From an uncultured Alphaproteobacteria bacterium (GTDB taxonomy: Bacteria > Pseudomonadota > Alphaproteobacteria > Methylaequorales > Methylaequoraceae), in the NCBI GenBank assembly GCA_902526175.1, contig CABZJY010000008.1, positions 1-59,698 on the forward strand: DNA of 59,698 nt, read 5' to 3'. Under the pieces are notes generated by a model. The model had not been told where the DNA came from. It ran no database searches and was given only the letters and a program-made list of their open reading frames with translations. Positions 19,174 through 28,412 of this stretch are shown piece by piece. How positions within the stretch are numbered: the stretch's first letter is position 1; each line of letters opens with the position of its first letter. The position numbers and the translations under genes were made by a program.

Positions 19174-19683
19174 TTAATTTCCAAAAGGAATTTGATATTT
19201 TAATAATAAAGTTTCTGAGCCTGGATTTCTGTACCCACTGTCTGCATTCGATATATGAAAAATACCAGCACCAATTCTCACATTGTTTTTAAATCTATAA
19301 AACAAATCAATGCCTATGTAAAATTCCATCGGATTTCCTGCCTTAATTTCACTTCCATCTTTATAATAACCGCATGCAACACTCGGTGTTAATACAATAT
19401 TTTTTTTTTTGGTGTAATATCCATCAATCCCAAAACCACCATAAGCATAGTAAGCATTTGCTGAAGTTCCAAGTATGCCCGCAAAAGGTTTAATTAAGTT
19501 AAATAGCTTTTTCCCACTATAAATCTCTAGATTTATCATCTCCGAAGTTTGCTTATGTGGTGGAGTGCCGTCTTCCATAAAATTGAACTGTCCAATCCCG
19601 AATGAGATTCTTGCGCTATCTTTGGATAGAGCTAGGGATGGTAAAAAAAATATCAAGATTATAAATTTATAAAAACATTTCAT
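19174..19683 (-). CDS. PagL-like lipid A 3-O-deacylase (copy 1)
   Basis: Started at the ATG at 19683 it is 169 residues with a signal peptide (MKCFYKFIILIFFLPSLALS). The rest is beta-rich and ends in aromatic-rich strands, as in small outer-membrane barrels. The C-terminal block IFHISNADSGYRNPGSE matches the PagL active site: His143, Ser145 and Glu157. PagL removes the 3-position acyl chain from lipid A in the outer membrane. It follows a paralogue by 11 bases and shares its FKNNVRIG and RNPGSE segments, so the two arose by tandem duplication. Confidence 0.85.
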   Translation of the reverse strand: MKCFYKFIILIFFLPSLALSKDSARISFGIGQFNFMEDGTPPHKQTSEMINLEIYSGKKLFNLIKPFAGILGTSANAYYAYGGFGIDGYYTKKKNIVLTPSVACGYYKDGSEIKAGNPMEFYIGIDLFYRFKNNVRIGAGIFHISNADSGYRNPGSETLLLKYQIPFGN

Positions 19684-19694
19684 CAATACAACTT

Positions 19695-20270
19695 CTACTT
19701 AAATGGAATTTGGTATTTAAAAATTACTTGTTCTGAACCTGGGTTTCTATTCCCTAAATTTGCATTGGATAAATGAAAAAACCCTACTCCAATTCTAACA
19801 TTGTTTTTAAATCTATATGTAACGTCACCACCACTTCTAAATTCTACTTTGTGTCCTAATTTTATTTCGCTACCATCAATGTACCAGCCTGCAGCTAAAC
19901 TAGGGGTAATTACAATACATTTACAATCGCCAAAATATAGATCACCACTTAATCCGCCATAACCATAATACGCTTCAGCATCCGTATAAACAAATCCTAC
20001 AAATGGCTTTAAATATTTCAAAACATTAAAGCTTGTAAAATATTCTAAATTAAAAGCAGTTGAGCTTTGCATGTAGGGAACAGTAGGTGTAGTTGAACCA
20101 GAACTTGCATCGCACCCAGCATCACCAGGGTTAGGGCAAATTGCATACCCATTTTCTTGAAAATTATTTAAGCCCGCACCAATTGATAGTCTTGAATAAT
20201 TTGATTTCGCAAATAAATTTGAGAAATTTAAAGTTAACAAGAATAAAAAAAGAGATAAAATTTTTTTCAT
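19695..20270 (-). CDS. PagL-like lipid A 3-O-deacylase (copy 2)
   Basis: I start this at the ATG at 20270, giving 191 residues; an upstream TTG in frame is unlikely. MKKILSLFLFLLTLNFSNLFA is the signal peptide. GVGFFHLSNANLGNRNPGSE carries the PagL triad (His166, Ser168, Glu180) and the protein ends in a strand finishing FKYQIPFK. An insertion near 42-65 contains Cys45 and Cys53, absent from copy 1, and a second pair sits at 116 and 118 (CKC), so disulfides are possible. It is the first gene of an apparent minus-strand unit running through copy 1, tRNA-Arg, gmhA and the lipoprotein. Confidence 0.85.
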   Translation of the reverse strand: MKKILSLFLFLLTLNFSNLFAKSNYSRLSIGAGLNNFQENGYAICPNPGDAGCDASSGSTTPTVPYMQSSTAFNLEYFTSFNVLKYLKPFVGFVYTDAEAYYGYGGLSGDLYFGDCKCIVITPSLAAGWYIDGSEIKLGHKVEFRSGGDVTYRFKNNVRIGVGFFHLSNANLGNRNPGSEQVIFKYQIPFK

Positions 20271-20312
20271 TTTTATATATTGTTTTAATAAAGCCAATTT
20301 TATAATGATAAT

Positions 20313-21791
20313 ATGCTAAATTCAAAAGTTTTGAAAATTTATTTTTTAATTAAACGATTCTTTGTATTGATATTATCTTCAAGCGTCATTTACGGTTGTC
20401 AAATGAACCCAGCATCAGGTGAAAAAGAATTTTCAATAATGTCTAAAGAGGAAGAAAAGATTATTGGAAAGTCAGAACACCAAAAAATAATAAAACAATT
20501 TGGTGGAATTTATGAAAACAATGAGCTTCAAAACTACGTTGAATCATTGGGACATTTTCTGGCAAGTACCTCGGAACTTTCAGACCTGAAGTTTACCTTC
20601 ACAGTTTTAAATACTCATATTGTAAATGCCTTTGCCCTACCTGGTGGGTATATTTACATTACAAGAGGTCTTTTAGCATTGTGCAAAAATGAGGCTCAGT
20701 TAGCTGGGGTTCTAGCACACGAAATTGGTCATGTAACTGCAAGGCACTCTGCAAGAAGATACACAAAGGTTTTTAGTACAGGTATTATCGCAAACATAAT
20801 AAACGTATTGAGCAAAAACAATTATGCACTGGGTAATTTAGTTGGACAATCTGCAAATCTATATCTCCTATCTTACTCAAGAGACCAAGAATTTGAGGCA
20901 GATAAACTCGCCCTAAGATATATGTCAAAAGCAGGGTTCAAGGTTGAAGAAATGGGAACCTTTTTAAATTCAATGGAAAATTATGGAAAATTGTATTCAG
21001 AAATGAATTTCATCAAAAATTCTAATGAAAAATCTGATATCTTATCAACGCATCCTCTGTCTTCTCGAAGAGTCAAAAATGTTATAAATGAGTCCAAGAG
21101 ATATAATATTGCGAGTCCAATAATTGGTAAAAAATTATATTATAAAAAAATTGATGGGATAACATTTGGAGAAAAACCATCCGAGGGTACAATTTTTAAA
21201 AATCATTTCATACATCCCGATCTTAAAATTAGTTTTGAATTTGACCAAGAGTTTTATTTTATAAATAAGCCTAACTATATTATTGGGCACGGCCCAAGTA
21301 ATAGCAAGATAGTTCTAGATGTAGATTCAAAAAATAATTCTAATGATATATTAATTTACACTAAAAAAATACTTGGAAAAAACTTCCCTAGCACCTATGA
21401 TCGATCAACAATTAATGGTCTGGAGTACATAGATATATCTTTCAAGAAATCAAAAAAAAATAATAGACTAGCTATTGTAAAAGATGGGGAAAAATATTTT
21501 AGAATATTCCTAATCGAGGAATTAAAAAATCAAAGTCAAATTTCTGCCAATGCTTTTCAAAAAATATTAAGGACTTTTAAGAAAGTTAACCCAGAAAATA
21601 AGAACATAAAGTCGAGGAAAGTATTAAAAATTATTAAAGTTAAAAAAGGTGAAACAATACAAAAGTTAAGTGATTTACAACTAATACAACCTCGATTTTC
21701 AAGAAGAGTTTTTGAAACTTTGAACGGGGTACAGAACAAAAAATTAAAAGAAGGAGAACAACTTAAGTTTATAACTGCTGACCATTATTAA
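20313..21791 (+). CDS. M48-family periplasmic metalloprotease lipoprotein with LysM-like tail
   Basis: A 492-residue protein resembling YfgC/BepA-type proteases. VIYGC is a lipobox (Cys29). The zinc motif is HEIGH (His136, Glu137, His140) and the third ligand is Glu193 in QEFEAD. After the M48 domain comes a region near 280-430 of the kind seen in alphaproteobacterial homologues, then a C-terminal VKKGETIQKLSDL segment (about 440-488) that looks LysM-like. Such enzymes degrade or repair misassembled outer-membrane proteins. It is divergent from the PagL pair (42-base gap) and its end overlaps carD, on the opposite strand, by 23 bases. Confidence 0.9.
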   Translation: MLNSKVLKIYFLIKRFFVLILSSSVIYGCQMNPASGEKEFSIMSKEEEKIIGKSEHQKIIKQFGGIYENNELQNYVESLGHFLASTSELSDLKFTFTVLNTHIVNAFALPGGYIYITRGLLALCKNEAQLAGVLAHEIGHVTARHSARRYTKVFSTGIIANIINVLSKNNYALGNLVGQSANLYLLSYSRDQEFEADKLALRYMSKAGFKVEEMGTFLNSMENYGKLYSEMNFIKNSNEKSDILSTHPLSSRRVKNVINESKRYNIASPIIGKKLYYKKIDGITFGEKPSEGTIFKNHFIHPDLKISFEFDQEFYFINKPNYIIGHGPSNSKIVLDVDSKNNSNDILIYTKKILGKNFPSTYDRSTINGLEYIDISFKKSKKNNRLAIVKDGEKYFRIFLIEELKNQSQISANAFQKILRTFKKVNPENKNIKSRKVLKIIKVKKGETIQKLSDLQLIQPRFSRRVFETLNGVQNKKLKEGEQLKFITADHY

Positions 21792-22287
21792 GAAGCTTTT
21801 CTAACTTATCTTTTGCAATCTTTTTATCAATGTTCTCAACAGCCGCATATTCGTTACTAAGACGATTTAATGCTGTAAGATAGATCTGTCTTTCTGAATA
21901 AGACTGTTGCTCCAAAGAATCTTGATCTTTATGAAGGTCTCTTACCACTTCAGCAATTGAAACAGGGTCACCACTATTGATATTCTTCTCATACTCTTTT
22001 GCCCTCTTGATCCACATGTCTTTTTTAAGTGTAGGTTTTTGCTTTAAAACATCAAGAGCTTTTGAAAGTCTATTTTTATTACTTAATTTCCTCAGTCCTG
22101 ATTTTGCCGTCTTTTCCATAGGTATTCTAAGCTTCATTTTATCCTGCTTAAAATTAATCATTACAAAGTCATGTTTGTCTCCATCTATTTCATGAGAATC
22201 AAACTCCTCGATTTGTCCTACGCCGTAAGTAGGATAAACAACTAAATCCCCAATCTCTAAATTTAAAGTATCATTATTTTTTTTCAA
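21769..22287 (-). CDS. carD: CarD/CdnL-family transcription regulator
   Basis: A 172-residue CarD. The N-terminal Tudor-like RNA polymerase interaction domain reads IGDLVVYPTYGVGQIEEF (12-29) followed by strands ending in LRIPMEKTAKSGLRKL. The helical DNA-binding domain follows (about 75-170: DMWIKRAKEYEKNINSGD, SERQIYLTALNRLSNEYA). CarD stabilises the RNA polymerase open complex at rRNA and other promoters. The start codon is TTG at 22285-22287 with GGAG 7 bases upstream; there is no early ATG. It follows fdxA by 40 bases, a pairing common in Alphaproteobacteria. The 3' end overlaps the M48 gene. Confidence 0.94.
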   Translation of the reverse strand: MKKNNDTLNLEIGDLVVYPTYGVGQIEEFDSHEIDGDKHDFVMINFKQDKMKLRIPMEKTAKSGLRKLSNKNRLSKALDVLKQKPTLKKDMWIKRAKEYEKNINSGDPVSIAEVVRDLHKDQDSLEQQSYSERQIYLTALNRLSNEYAAVENIDKKIAKDKLEKLLNNGQQL

Positions 22288-22327
22288 AATTTCTCCATTT
22301 ATAATTAATATTAAACTTTATTCAATG

Positions 22328-22666
22328 CTATGACCCTTTTCCCGGGTTAGGACTAAAATGTTTTTCAAACTTGTCTTTAACATCTTTCCATTCATCACTA
22401 TCAGTCGGCGGGGTGCCCATTTTAGTAATGTTAGGCCATTTTTCAGCATATTCTCTGTTGATATCAACCCATTTTTGTGCATCTTCACCACTATCATCAC
22501 TTATAGCTTCAGCTGGACACTCAGGTTCGCAAACACCACAATCTATGCATTCATCGGGATGAATCACCAAGAAATTTTCTCCCTCATAGAAGCAATCTAC
22601 TGGACATACTTCAACGCAATCCATGTATTTACATTTGATGCAGGGGTCTTTTACAATGTAAGTCAT
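22328..22666 (-). CDS. fdxA: 7Fe ferredoxin FdxA
   Basis: A 112-residue ferredoxin of the Azotobacter FdI type. Cysteines at 9, 12, 17, 21, 25, 40, 43, 46 and 50 match the FdI pattern offset by one. That gives a 3Fe-4S cluster (Cys9, 17, 50) and a 4Fe-4S cluster (Cys21, 40, 43, 46). The acidic C-terminal extension ([22 protein letters not shown]) is standard for this subgroup. It carries electrons in the cytoplasm. It lies between the SUV3-like helicase and carD, all on the minus strand, the usual alphaproteobacterial context. Confidence 0.96.
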   Translation of the reverse strand: MTYIVKDPCIKCKYMDCVEVCPVDCFYEGENFLVIHPDECIDCGVCEPECPAEAISDDSGEDAQKWVDINREYAEKWPNITKMGTPPTDSDEWKDVKDKFEKHFSPNPGKGS

Positions 22667-22717
22667 AAAATAATGTTAATAGTTATAATACTTTAAATTT
22701 TATATCAATAAGATAAT

Positions 22718-25114
22718 TCAAGTATTTATTTGTTTGTCATGCAATAGTATAAACTTATTTTTACAGAAATTCCTTAAAAAAAAAGTATCATACTCACAAT
22801 ATTTTTTAATTTCCTTTGGAATAATTCTATTTTTTTTATTTTCATTATTAATCAAGTAAGATAGTTTTTCAAAAAGTAAGAAATAGACCAAATATTTTTT
22901 TTTACTTATCATCAACTTATAAAATCCAAACTTGTTTGAAATTTTAGATATTGCTTTGTCATTAATGTCACTATTTTCTTTTATAAACAATTTTTTTGAT
23001 AATGTTTCATTTAATTCTAGTCCTTGAAATACAGAAATTAACATATGACTAAAGTATTTTTTTTCAAATTTCTCGTTTTTGAAATAAATAAATTTATTCC
23101 CAATCTTAAGACCAAGTTTATTTAAAAAATTCACTTCAGGTTTTAGTAAATTTTTATAGTATTGATAATAGATATTCTTGGGACAATAACCAAGATTTTC
23201 ATACAATGCAAAACTTAAAGCTCTAAATGAACTAGAATGATTTTTATTTTTATATTCCTTTAATAATTTATAAAAATTTTTTAGATATTTATTTTTCAAA
23301 TACTCAAGAAAATCTTCCAACTTCTTTTTAATTAAAAATTTTCTCTGGTTGTCAAAATTATGATCAACAAAAACCCTCACGATTGGATTATAAAGATCTT
23401 TACCTTTCACAAAGTTTCCGATAACGGAATTTCTCCAATAAATCTTTCCATCACAATTAAAATTAAGATTATTTAAATCTTCCCCTACAAATTGACTAAT
23501 TAGATCAGAAAGCAATAAGTCAATTTTTTTTTTTAGAAATTTTTGAAAAAAAATCTCCTTTTTCCTTGAAATCATTTCAACAGATAATTTTAGATTAAAA
23601 CCATCAAGTTTCCCAATCATTTTTTTATTAACGAAAAGTTGATTTTTGTTAAAAAAAATAGAATTATTTTGATTTCCATTTTTGTAGAGTTTATCCTCAA
23701 CTAAATAACTATCAATAAATTTCTGGGTTAATCTTTTATGAAGTTTAGAAGATAAAATCTCTTCAATCTCTTTAATTTTAGATTGAATAAATTTAGATTC
23801 TTCTAGCCAATTTTTTTTGTAAGATATGTAAGACCAGATTCTAATTTTTGCAATCCTAAGATTTATTGAAGAAATATTTTCATTATTACCCAAGAGAATT
23901 TGATCAATTTTTTTTCTTACAAAATTGTTAGGAATTTTTTTTTTTTTTATAATTAGATAAAAACATATTTGTCTCAGTACTTCAGTATGGTATTCAACTA
24001 AGCTTCTAGTATAGTTTGGTATACTGCAAATATCCCAAAGAAGCTCTAGAATGTTTCTTTTAACCAGTTCATTTTTTATTTTTTCGTCCTGGACAAGTAT
24101 CTTGAGTGATTCTATGTCATCCGAATTTTTTTTCAGAACTAGCAAATTATTTTTTGATTTTTTTGTCAAACTCTTTATCAGATTTTTAGGCAAAGAAAAG
24201 TCTAGTTTTGAATTTCTCCAATATAGATATTTTAATTCTGAAAATTTGTAATCTTCTATGAACTCAACTAGTCCATTATTAAATTTTTTTAAATTTTCTG
24301 TTACACCAAAATAACCGTCATTTTCATACCTGCCTGCTCTTCCAGCAATTTGAGAAATTTCGTCAAAGGTCAGGTATCTCTGTCTCCTTCCATCAAATTT
24401 AATAATATTAGAAAAAAAAACATGTTTGATATTAAGATTCAGGCCCAATCCTATTGCATCTGTTGCAACGATAAAATCAACTTCACCATTTTCAAAAAGT
24501 TCAAGTTGTTTATTTCTTGCTTCAGGAGATAATGCTCCAGTTATTATGGACACTCCTCCTTTAAACTTTTTTAACTTTTCTGCTAAAGCATAGATTTCAA
24601 CTTGTGAAAATGCAATAACTGCAGATCTTTTAGGTATTCTTGTAAGGTTTTTGTATCCATAATATTTCAGGTTTGAAAGTCTTGGTTTATTGATAATTTT
24701 AATTTCTGGAATTATTGATTTTAAAATATTTTTAACAGAATTTGATCCTAAAAACCAAGTTTCTTTGGTACCACGAAAATTAATAATTTTTTCGGTAAAA
24801 TGGTGACCTCTTTCGAAATTTGCAGCTAATTGAATTTCATCGACTGCTACAAATTCAAAGTATTTTTTTGGCATCGACTCTACTGTACAAAAAAAGAATT
24901 TTGCACCTAAAGGTACTATTTTTTCTTCTCCAGTAATAAGAGCAACATTTTTATTTCCGAATATTTTTTTTCCTTTTTCAAAATTTTCTCGCGCCAGTAG
25001 CCTTAATGGAAAACCTATAACTCCATTGTTATATTCTTTCATTTTCAAAATTGCAGAGTGGGTTTTCCCTGTATTAGTTGCCCCCAAAATTGCTTTAAGG
25101 GTAGAAGATTTCAT
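22718..25114 (-). CDS. SUV3-like DEAD/DExH-box RNA helicase
   Basis: A 798-residue helicase of the bacterial/mitochondrial SUV3 group. Motif I is GATNTGKT (11-18), motif II is DEIQ (92-95), and motif VI is QIAGRAGR (255-262). GALSPEARNKQ and ATDAIGLGLN mark the second RecA domain. The long Lys/Asn-rich helical C-terminal half (300-798) is family-like but diverged. Mitochondrial SUV3 unwinds RNA for degradation. The acnA stop TAG abuts its ATG, so it is coupled to aconitase. In many alphaproteobacteria an S4 RNA-binding gene lies between this helicase and fdxA; none is present here. Confidence 0.88.
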   Translation of the reverse strand: MKSSTLKAILGATNTGKTHSAILKMKEYNNGVIGFPLRLLARENFEKGKKIFGNKNVALITGEEKIVPLGAKFFFCTVESMPKKYFEFVAVDEIQLAANFERGHHFTEKIINFRGTKETWFLGSNSVKNILKSIIPEIKIINKPRLSNLKYYGYKNLTRIPKRSAVIAFSQVEIYALAEKLKKFKGGVSIITGALSPEARNKQLELFENGEVDFIVATDAIGLGLNLNIKHVFFSNIIKFDGRRQRYLTFDEISQIAGRAGRYENDGYFGVTENLKKFNNGLVEFIEDYKFSELKYLYWRNSKLDFSLPKNLIKSLTKKSKNNLLVLKKNSDDIESLKILVQDEKIKNELVKRNILELLWDICSIPNYTRSLVEYHTEVLRQICFYLIIKKKKIPNNFVRKKIDQILLGNNENISSINLRIAKIRIWSYISYKKNWLEESKFIQSKIKEIEEILSSKLHKRLTQKFIDSYLVEDKLYKNGNQNNSIFFNKNQLFVNKKMIGKLDGFNLKLSVEMISRKKEIFFQKFLKKKIDLLLSDLISQFVGEDLNNLNFNCDGKIYWRNSVIGNFVKGKDLYNPIVRVFVDHNFDNQRKFLIKKKLEDFLEYLKNKYLKNFYKLLKEYKNKNHSSSFRALSFALYENLGYCPKNIYYQYYKNLLKPEVNFLNKLGLKIGNKFIYFKNEKFEKKYFSHMLISVFQGLELNETLSKKLFIKENSDINDKAISKISNKFGFYKLMISKKKYLVYFLLFEKLSYLINNENKKNRIIPKEIKKYCEYDTFFLRNFCKNKFILLHDKQINT

Positions 25115-27736
25115 CTAACAAATTTCCTCTAATACATACGGCAAAATGCCGTCGGATCTAAAATATTTTATCTCATTCATAGTATCAATCCGTGAAATAA
25201 CACTTAACATTATTGTTTTTTTAGATGAATACTTTATTTCAAATTTACCTTCAATATTTGGTTTCTTTGTATATTGATCTAAATCTCCAAAATTGAACAG
25301 TTCTTTGCCAGTAAGCTTTAGTTCAGAGACATTTGTATTTTTTAATTGAAGAGGCAAAACACCCATCCCAACTAGGTTTGATCTGTGTATGCGTTCAAAA
25401 CTCTCTGCAACAACAATCTTAACTCCAAGTAATTTAGTACCTTTGGCTGCCCAATCCCTTGAAGATCCAGTTCCATATTCTTTTCCTGCAATTACTATCA
25501 AAGGGGTTGAATCATGGGAATATTTTTCCGCTACTTCAAAAACTTCACTTTCACTGTTGTCTGGGTGATAAAATGAATAACCACCTTCGTTCTTAGTAAT
25601 TAGATTTTTTATTCTGACATTTGCAAATGTTCCTCTGACCATAATTTCATGATTTCCTCTTCGTGAACCATAGGAATTAAAATCCCTTTGTAAAACTTGT
25701 CTGTTTCTCAAATAATTGCCTGCTGAACTACCTTGTTTTATAACGCCTGCCGGCGAAATATGATCTGTTGTCACTGAATCCCCTAAAACCATTAACGGTT
25801 TTGCATTATTTATTTTTTCATTCTTAATTTTTTCCATACTCAAGAAAGGTGGTTTTTTAATGTATGTAGATGAGGAAGACCAATTAAACGTACTAGAGTT
25901 TTTAACCTTTATGGATTTCCAGTTCTTATCGCCTTCAAAAATATTTTTGTACTTACTTATAAAAATTTTTTTCTTAAAAACTTTTTCTGTTAGTGTAGAA
26001 ATTTCATGGTTAGACGGCCATAAATCTTTTGCATAAATATCTTTACCTTTCTTTCTAATAATCGGCTCTTTGTAAAAATCAAATATTATTGTTCCTGCTA
26101 TTGCATAAAGAATTACTAATGGAGGAGATGCAAGATAATTTGATTTGATAAGTGGATGAATTCTCCCTTCAAAGTTTCTATTACCAGAGATTACACTACA
26201 AACATTTAGTTTATTTTTAATTATAGTGTTTTCTATTTCTGTCTTTAGAGGACCTGAATTCCCAATACATGTGGTACAACCAAAACCAACTAAATTAAAT
26301 CCAAGACTCTCAAGCGGATGAAGAAGATTGGCTTCTTTAAGATATTCAGCTACAACCTGACTTCCGGGTGCAAAAGATGTTTTTACCAAGGGCGAAATTT
26401 TGATCCCAAGTTGAATTGCTTTTTTTGCTATAATCCCTGCGGAAATTAAAACTGACGGATTTGATGTATTTGTACAACTAGTAATTGCAGCTAGGCAGAC
26501 ATCGCCATGATTGAGCTTTAATTTATTTTTTCTGAATTCTTTTTCATCTTTCGTAAGAGTCTTAACAAATGCTTTTTTTGCATTTTTAAGAGGTACTCTG
26601 TCTTGAGGTCTTTTAGGACCTGCAAGAGAGCTTTCAATAGAGTTAAGTTCTATTTCGAGTAAATTATCATATTTAATTTCATTTTTTGTTTTTGAATACC
26701 AAGTTCCTTGAATTTTTGAATATCTTTCAATTAAAGATAACAATTCTTTTTTCCTTCCGGTTAGATTTAAATACTTCATTGTTTCTTTATCTATCGGAAA
26801 AATTCCACACGTTGCACCATATTCTGGAGCCATATTAGAAATTGTTGATCTTTCAGATAATGATAAGCTTTCTAATCCTGGCCCAAAAAACTCTACAAAC
26901 TTTCCAACTACACCATACTTTCGGAGTTTTTCAGTGATGCTAAGCACTAAATCTGTTGCAGTAACACCTTCTGGAAGGCTCCCTGAAAGTCTAACACCTA
27001 AAACCTCTGGTATTTGCATAGAAATTGACTGACCTAGCATTACTGATTCTGCCTCAATACCCCCGACACCCCAACCTAGCACAGACAAAGCGTTAACCAT
27101 TGTTGTATGACTGTCAGTACCAACAACGGTATCAAAGAATATCTCTTTTTTGTTTTTTGTAACAACTTCAGATATATATTCTAGATTAATTTGATGACAA
27201 ATACCTGCTCCAGGAGGGAATACTTTAAAATTTTCAAAAGACAATTGTGCCCATTTGAGTAATTTATATCTTTCTTGATTTCTGTTGAATTCATTAAACA
27301 CATTTTCATTCATGGAAAGTTTGCTACCATAGCTATCAACTGAAATCGAGTGGTCTATTACAAGAGAAACGGGAACAGAAGGATTTATTATTTTAGGGTT
27401 TTTTTTCTTTTCTTTAACCTTATCTCTCATCGCAGCAAGATCTGCAACAGCGGGTACGCCTGTGTAATCTTGCATTAACACTCTAGATGGCTTAAATTGT
27501 ATTTCTTTCCCAATTTTTCTATTAATTAGATTTTCTACATCAATTTTTTTGATAACCTTTCCATCGAAATTTCTTAACAAATTTTCTAGAAGAATTTTAT
27601 ATGATACAGGTAATGCAGTAATTTTGTTTTGGAATTTTCTTTTAATTTTTTTTAAATTAAATATTCCAAACTGCTTTGAATTAAAATCTATTGTATCGTA
27701 GCAACAAAAAATATCATTTAACTTATTTTTTTTCAT
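25115..27736 (-). CDS. acnA: Aconitate hydratase A
   Basis: A full-length 873-residue AcnA/IRP-type aconitase. The three 4Fe-4S cysteines are present, one in AAITSCTNTSNPSV and two in GCTTCIGNSG. Substrate motifs DSHTTMVNALSVLGWGVGGIE and GSSRDWAAKG are intact, and QDYTGVPA lies near the N-terminus. The C-terminal swivel domain contains ESFERIHRSNLVGMGVLPL. It isomerises citrate to isocitrate in the TCA cycle. It starts 34 bases from divergent ccmA, an arrangement conserved in other alphaproteobacteria. The helicase follows with no gap. Confidence 0.98.
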   Translation of the reverse strand: MKKNKLNDIFCCYDTIDFNSKQFGIFNLKKIKRKFQNKITALPVSYKILLENLLRNFDGKVIKKIDVENLINRKIGKEIQFKPSRVLMQDYTGVPAVADLAAMRDKVKEKKKNPKIINPSVPVSLVIDHSISVDSYGSKLSMNENVFNEFNRNQERYKLLKWAQLSFENFKVFPPGAGICHQINLEYISEVVTKNKKEIFFDTVVGTDSHTTMVNALSVLGWGVGGIEAESVMLGQSISMQIPEVLGVRLSGSLPEGVTATDLVLSITEKLRKYGVVGKFVEFFGPGLESLSLSERSTISNMAPEYGATCGIFPIDKETMKYLNLTGRKKELLSLIERYSKIQGTWYSKTKNEIKYDNLLEIELNSIESSLAGPKRPQDRVPLKNAKKAFVKTLTKDEKEFRKNKLKLNHGDVCLAAITSCTNTSNPSVLISAGIIAKKAIQLGIKISPLVKTSFAPGSQVVAEYLKEANLLHPLESLGFNLVGFGCTTCIGNSGPLKTEIENTIIKNKLNVCSVISGNRNFEGRIHPLIKSNYLASPPLVILYAIAGTIIFDFYKEPIIRKKGKDIYAKDLWPSNHEISTLTEKVFKKKIFISKYKNIFEGDKNWKSIKVKNSSTFNWSSSSTYIKKPPFLSMEKIKNEKINNAKPLMVLGDSVTTDHISPAGVIKQGSSAGNYLRNRQVLQRDFNSYGSRRGNHEIMVRGTFANVRIKNLITKNEGGYSFYHPDNSESEVFEVAEKYSHDSTPLIVIAGKEYGTGSSRDWAAKGTKLLGVKIVVAESFERIHRSNLVGMGVLPLQLKNTNVSELKLTGKELFNFGDLDQYTKKPNIEGKFEIKYSSKKTIMLSVISRIDTMNEIKYFRSDGILPYVLEEIC

Positions 27737-27770
27737 AATAAAATTTTAAATATAGTATCCTATAGAGATA

Positions 27771-28412
27771 ATGATGGTTTTAAAAATTGATTCTATTACT
27801 TTAAAAAGATCTAATAAAATATTATTTGAAAATTTTAGTGTAAATGTAAATAAATCTCAAATAATAATTTTAACAGGTGATAATGGTGTTGGGAAATCTT
27901 CTTTATTAGAGGCAATTAGCGGCGTTCTGAAAGTTTGTGAAGGTCAAATTAATATTTCGAAAGATATAAAAAAAATTTTTTATCTTGGTCACGAGAATTG
28001 TCTCAAAGATGAATTATCAGTTTATGACAATTTGAGAGTATGGTGCGAAGTTGCAAGAAAAAAAGTTATAGATAATCAAATACATGACGGTTTAAATTAT
28101 TTCAATATATCAAAGCTCGTAAATCAACCGATCAAAAAATTATCGCAAGGTCAAAAAAGACGTGTTGCATTAACAAAACTTTTTTTTACTGATTCAAAAC
28201 TTATACTGCTAGATGAACCTATTGCTGGCTTAGATAAAAAATCAGAGTATAATTTCTCAAAATTAGTATTAAAAAAAAAACGTACTGGAAAAACAATAAT
28301 TCTTACCAGCCATAAAGACCTAGGTTTTAAAAATCAAAATATTGTTGATCTCAATAGATTCTCTAAAAAAACCAATAAGAATACTAAATTCGATACTTGG
28401 GAAAATTTATGA
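27771..28412 (+). CDS. ccmA: Heme exporter ATP-binding protein CcmA
   Basis: A 213-residue ABC ATPase with Walker A GDNGVGKS (36-43), signature LSQGQKRRVAL and Walker B LILLDEPIAGLD. CcmA drives release of the heme-loaded CcmE chaperone from CcmC in cytochrome c maturation system I. ATGATG at the start offers two start codons. It is the first gene of a nine-gene ccm operon, and its stop TGA overlaps the ATG of ccmB. Confidence 0.95.
   Translation: MMVLKIDSITLKRSNKILFENFSVNVNKSQIIILTGDNGVGKSSLLEAISGVLKVCEGQINISKDIKKIFYLGHENCLKDELSVYDNLRVWCEVARKKVIDNQIHDGLNYFNISKLVNQPIKKLSQGQKRRVALTKLFFTDSKLILLDEPIAGLDKKSEYNFSKLVLKKKRTGKTIILTSHKDLGFKNQNIVDLNRFSKKTNKNTKFDTWENL

Noticed and set aside
20271-20297. 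TTG extension of PagL-like copy 2
   Set aside because: The ATG at 20270 starts a clean signal peptide; the upstream codons would precede it with polar residues.
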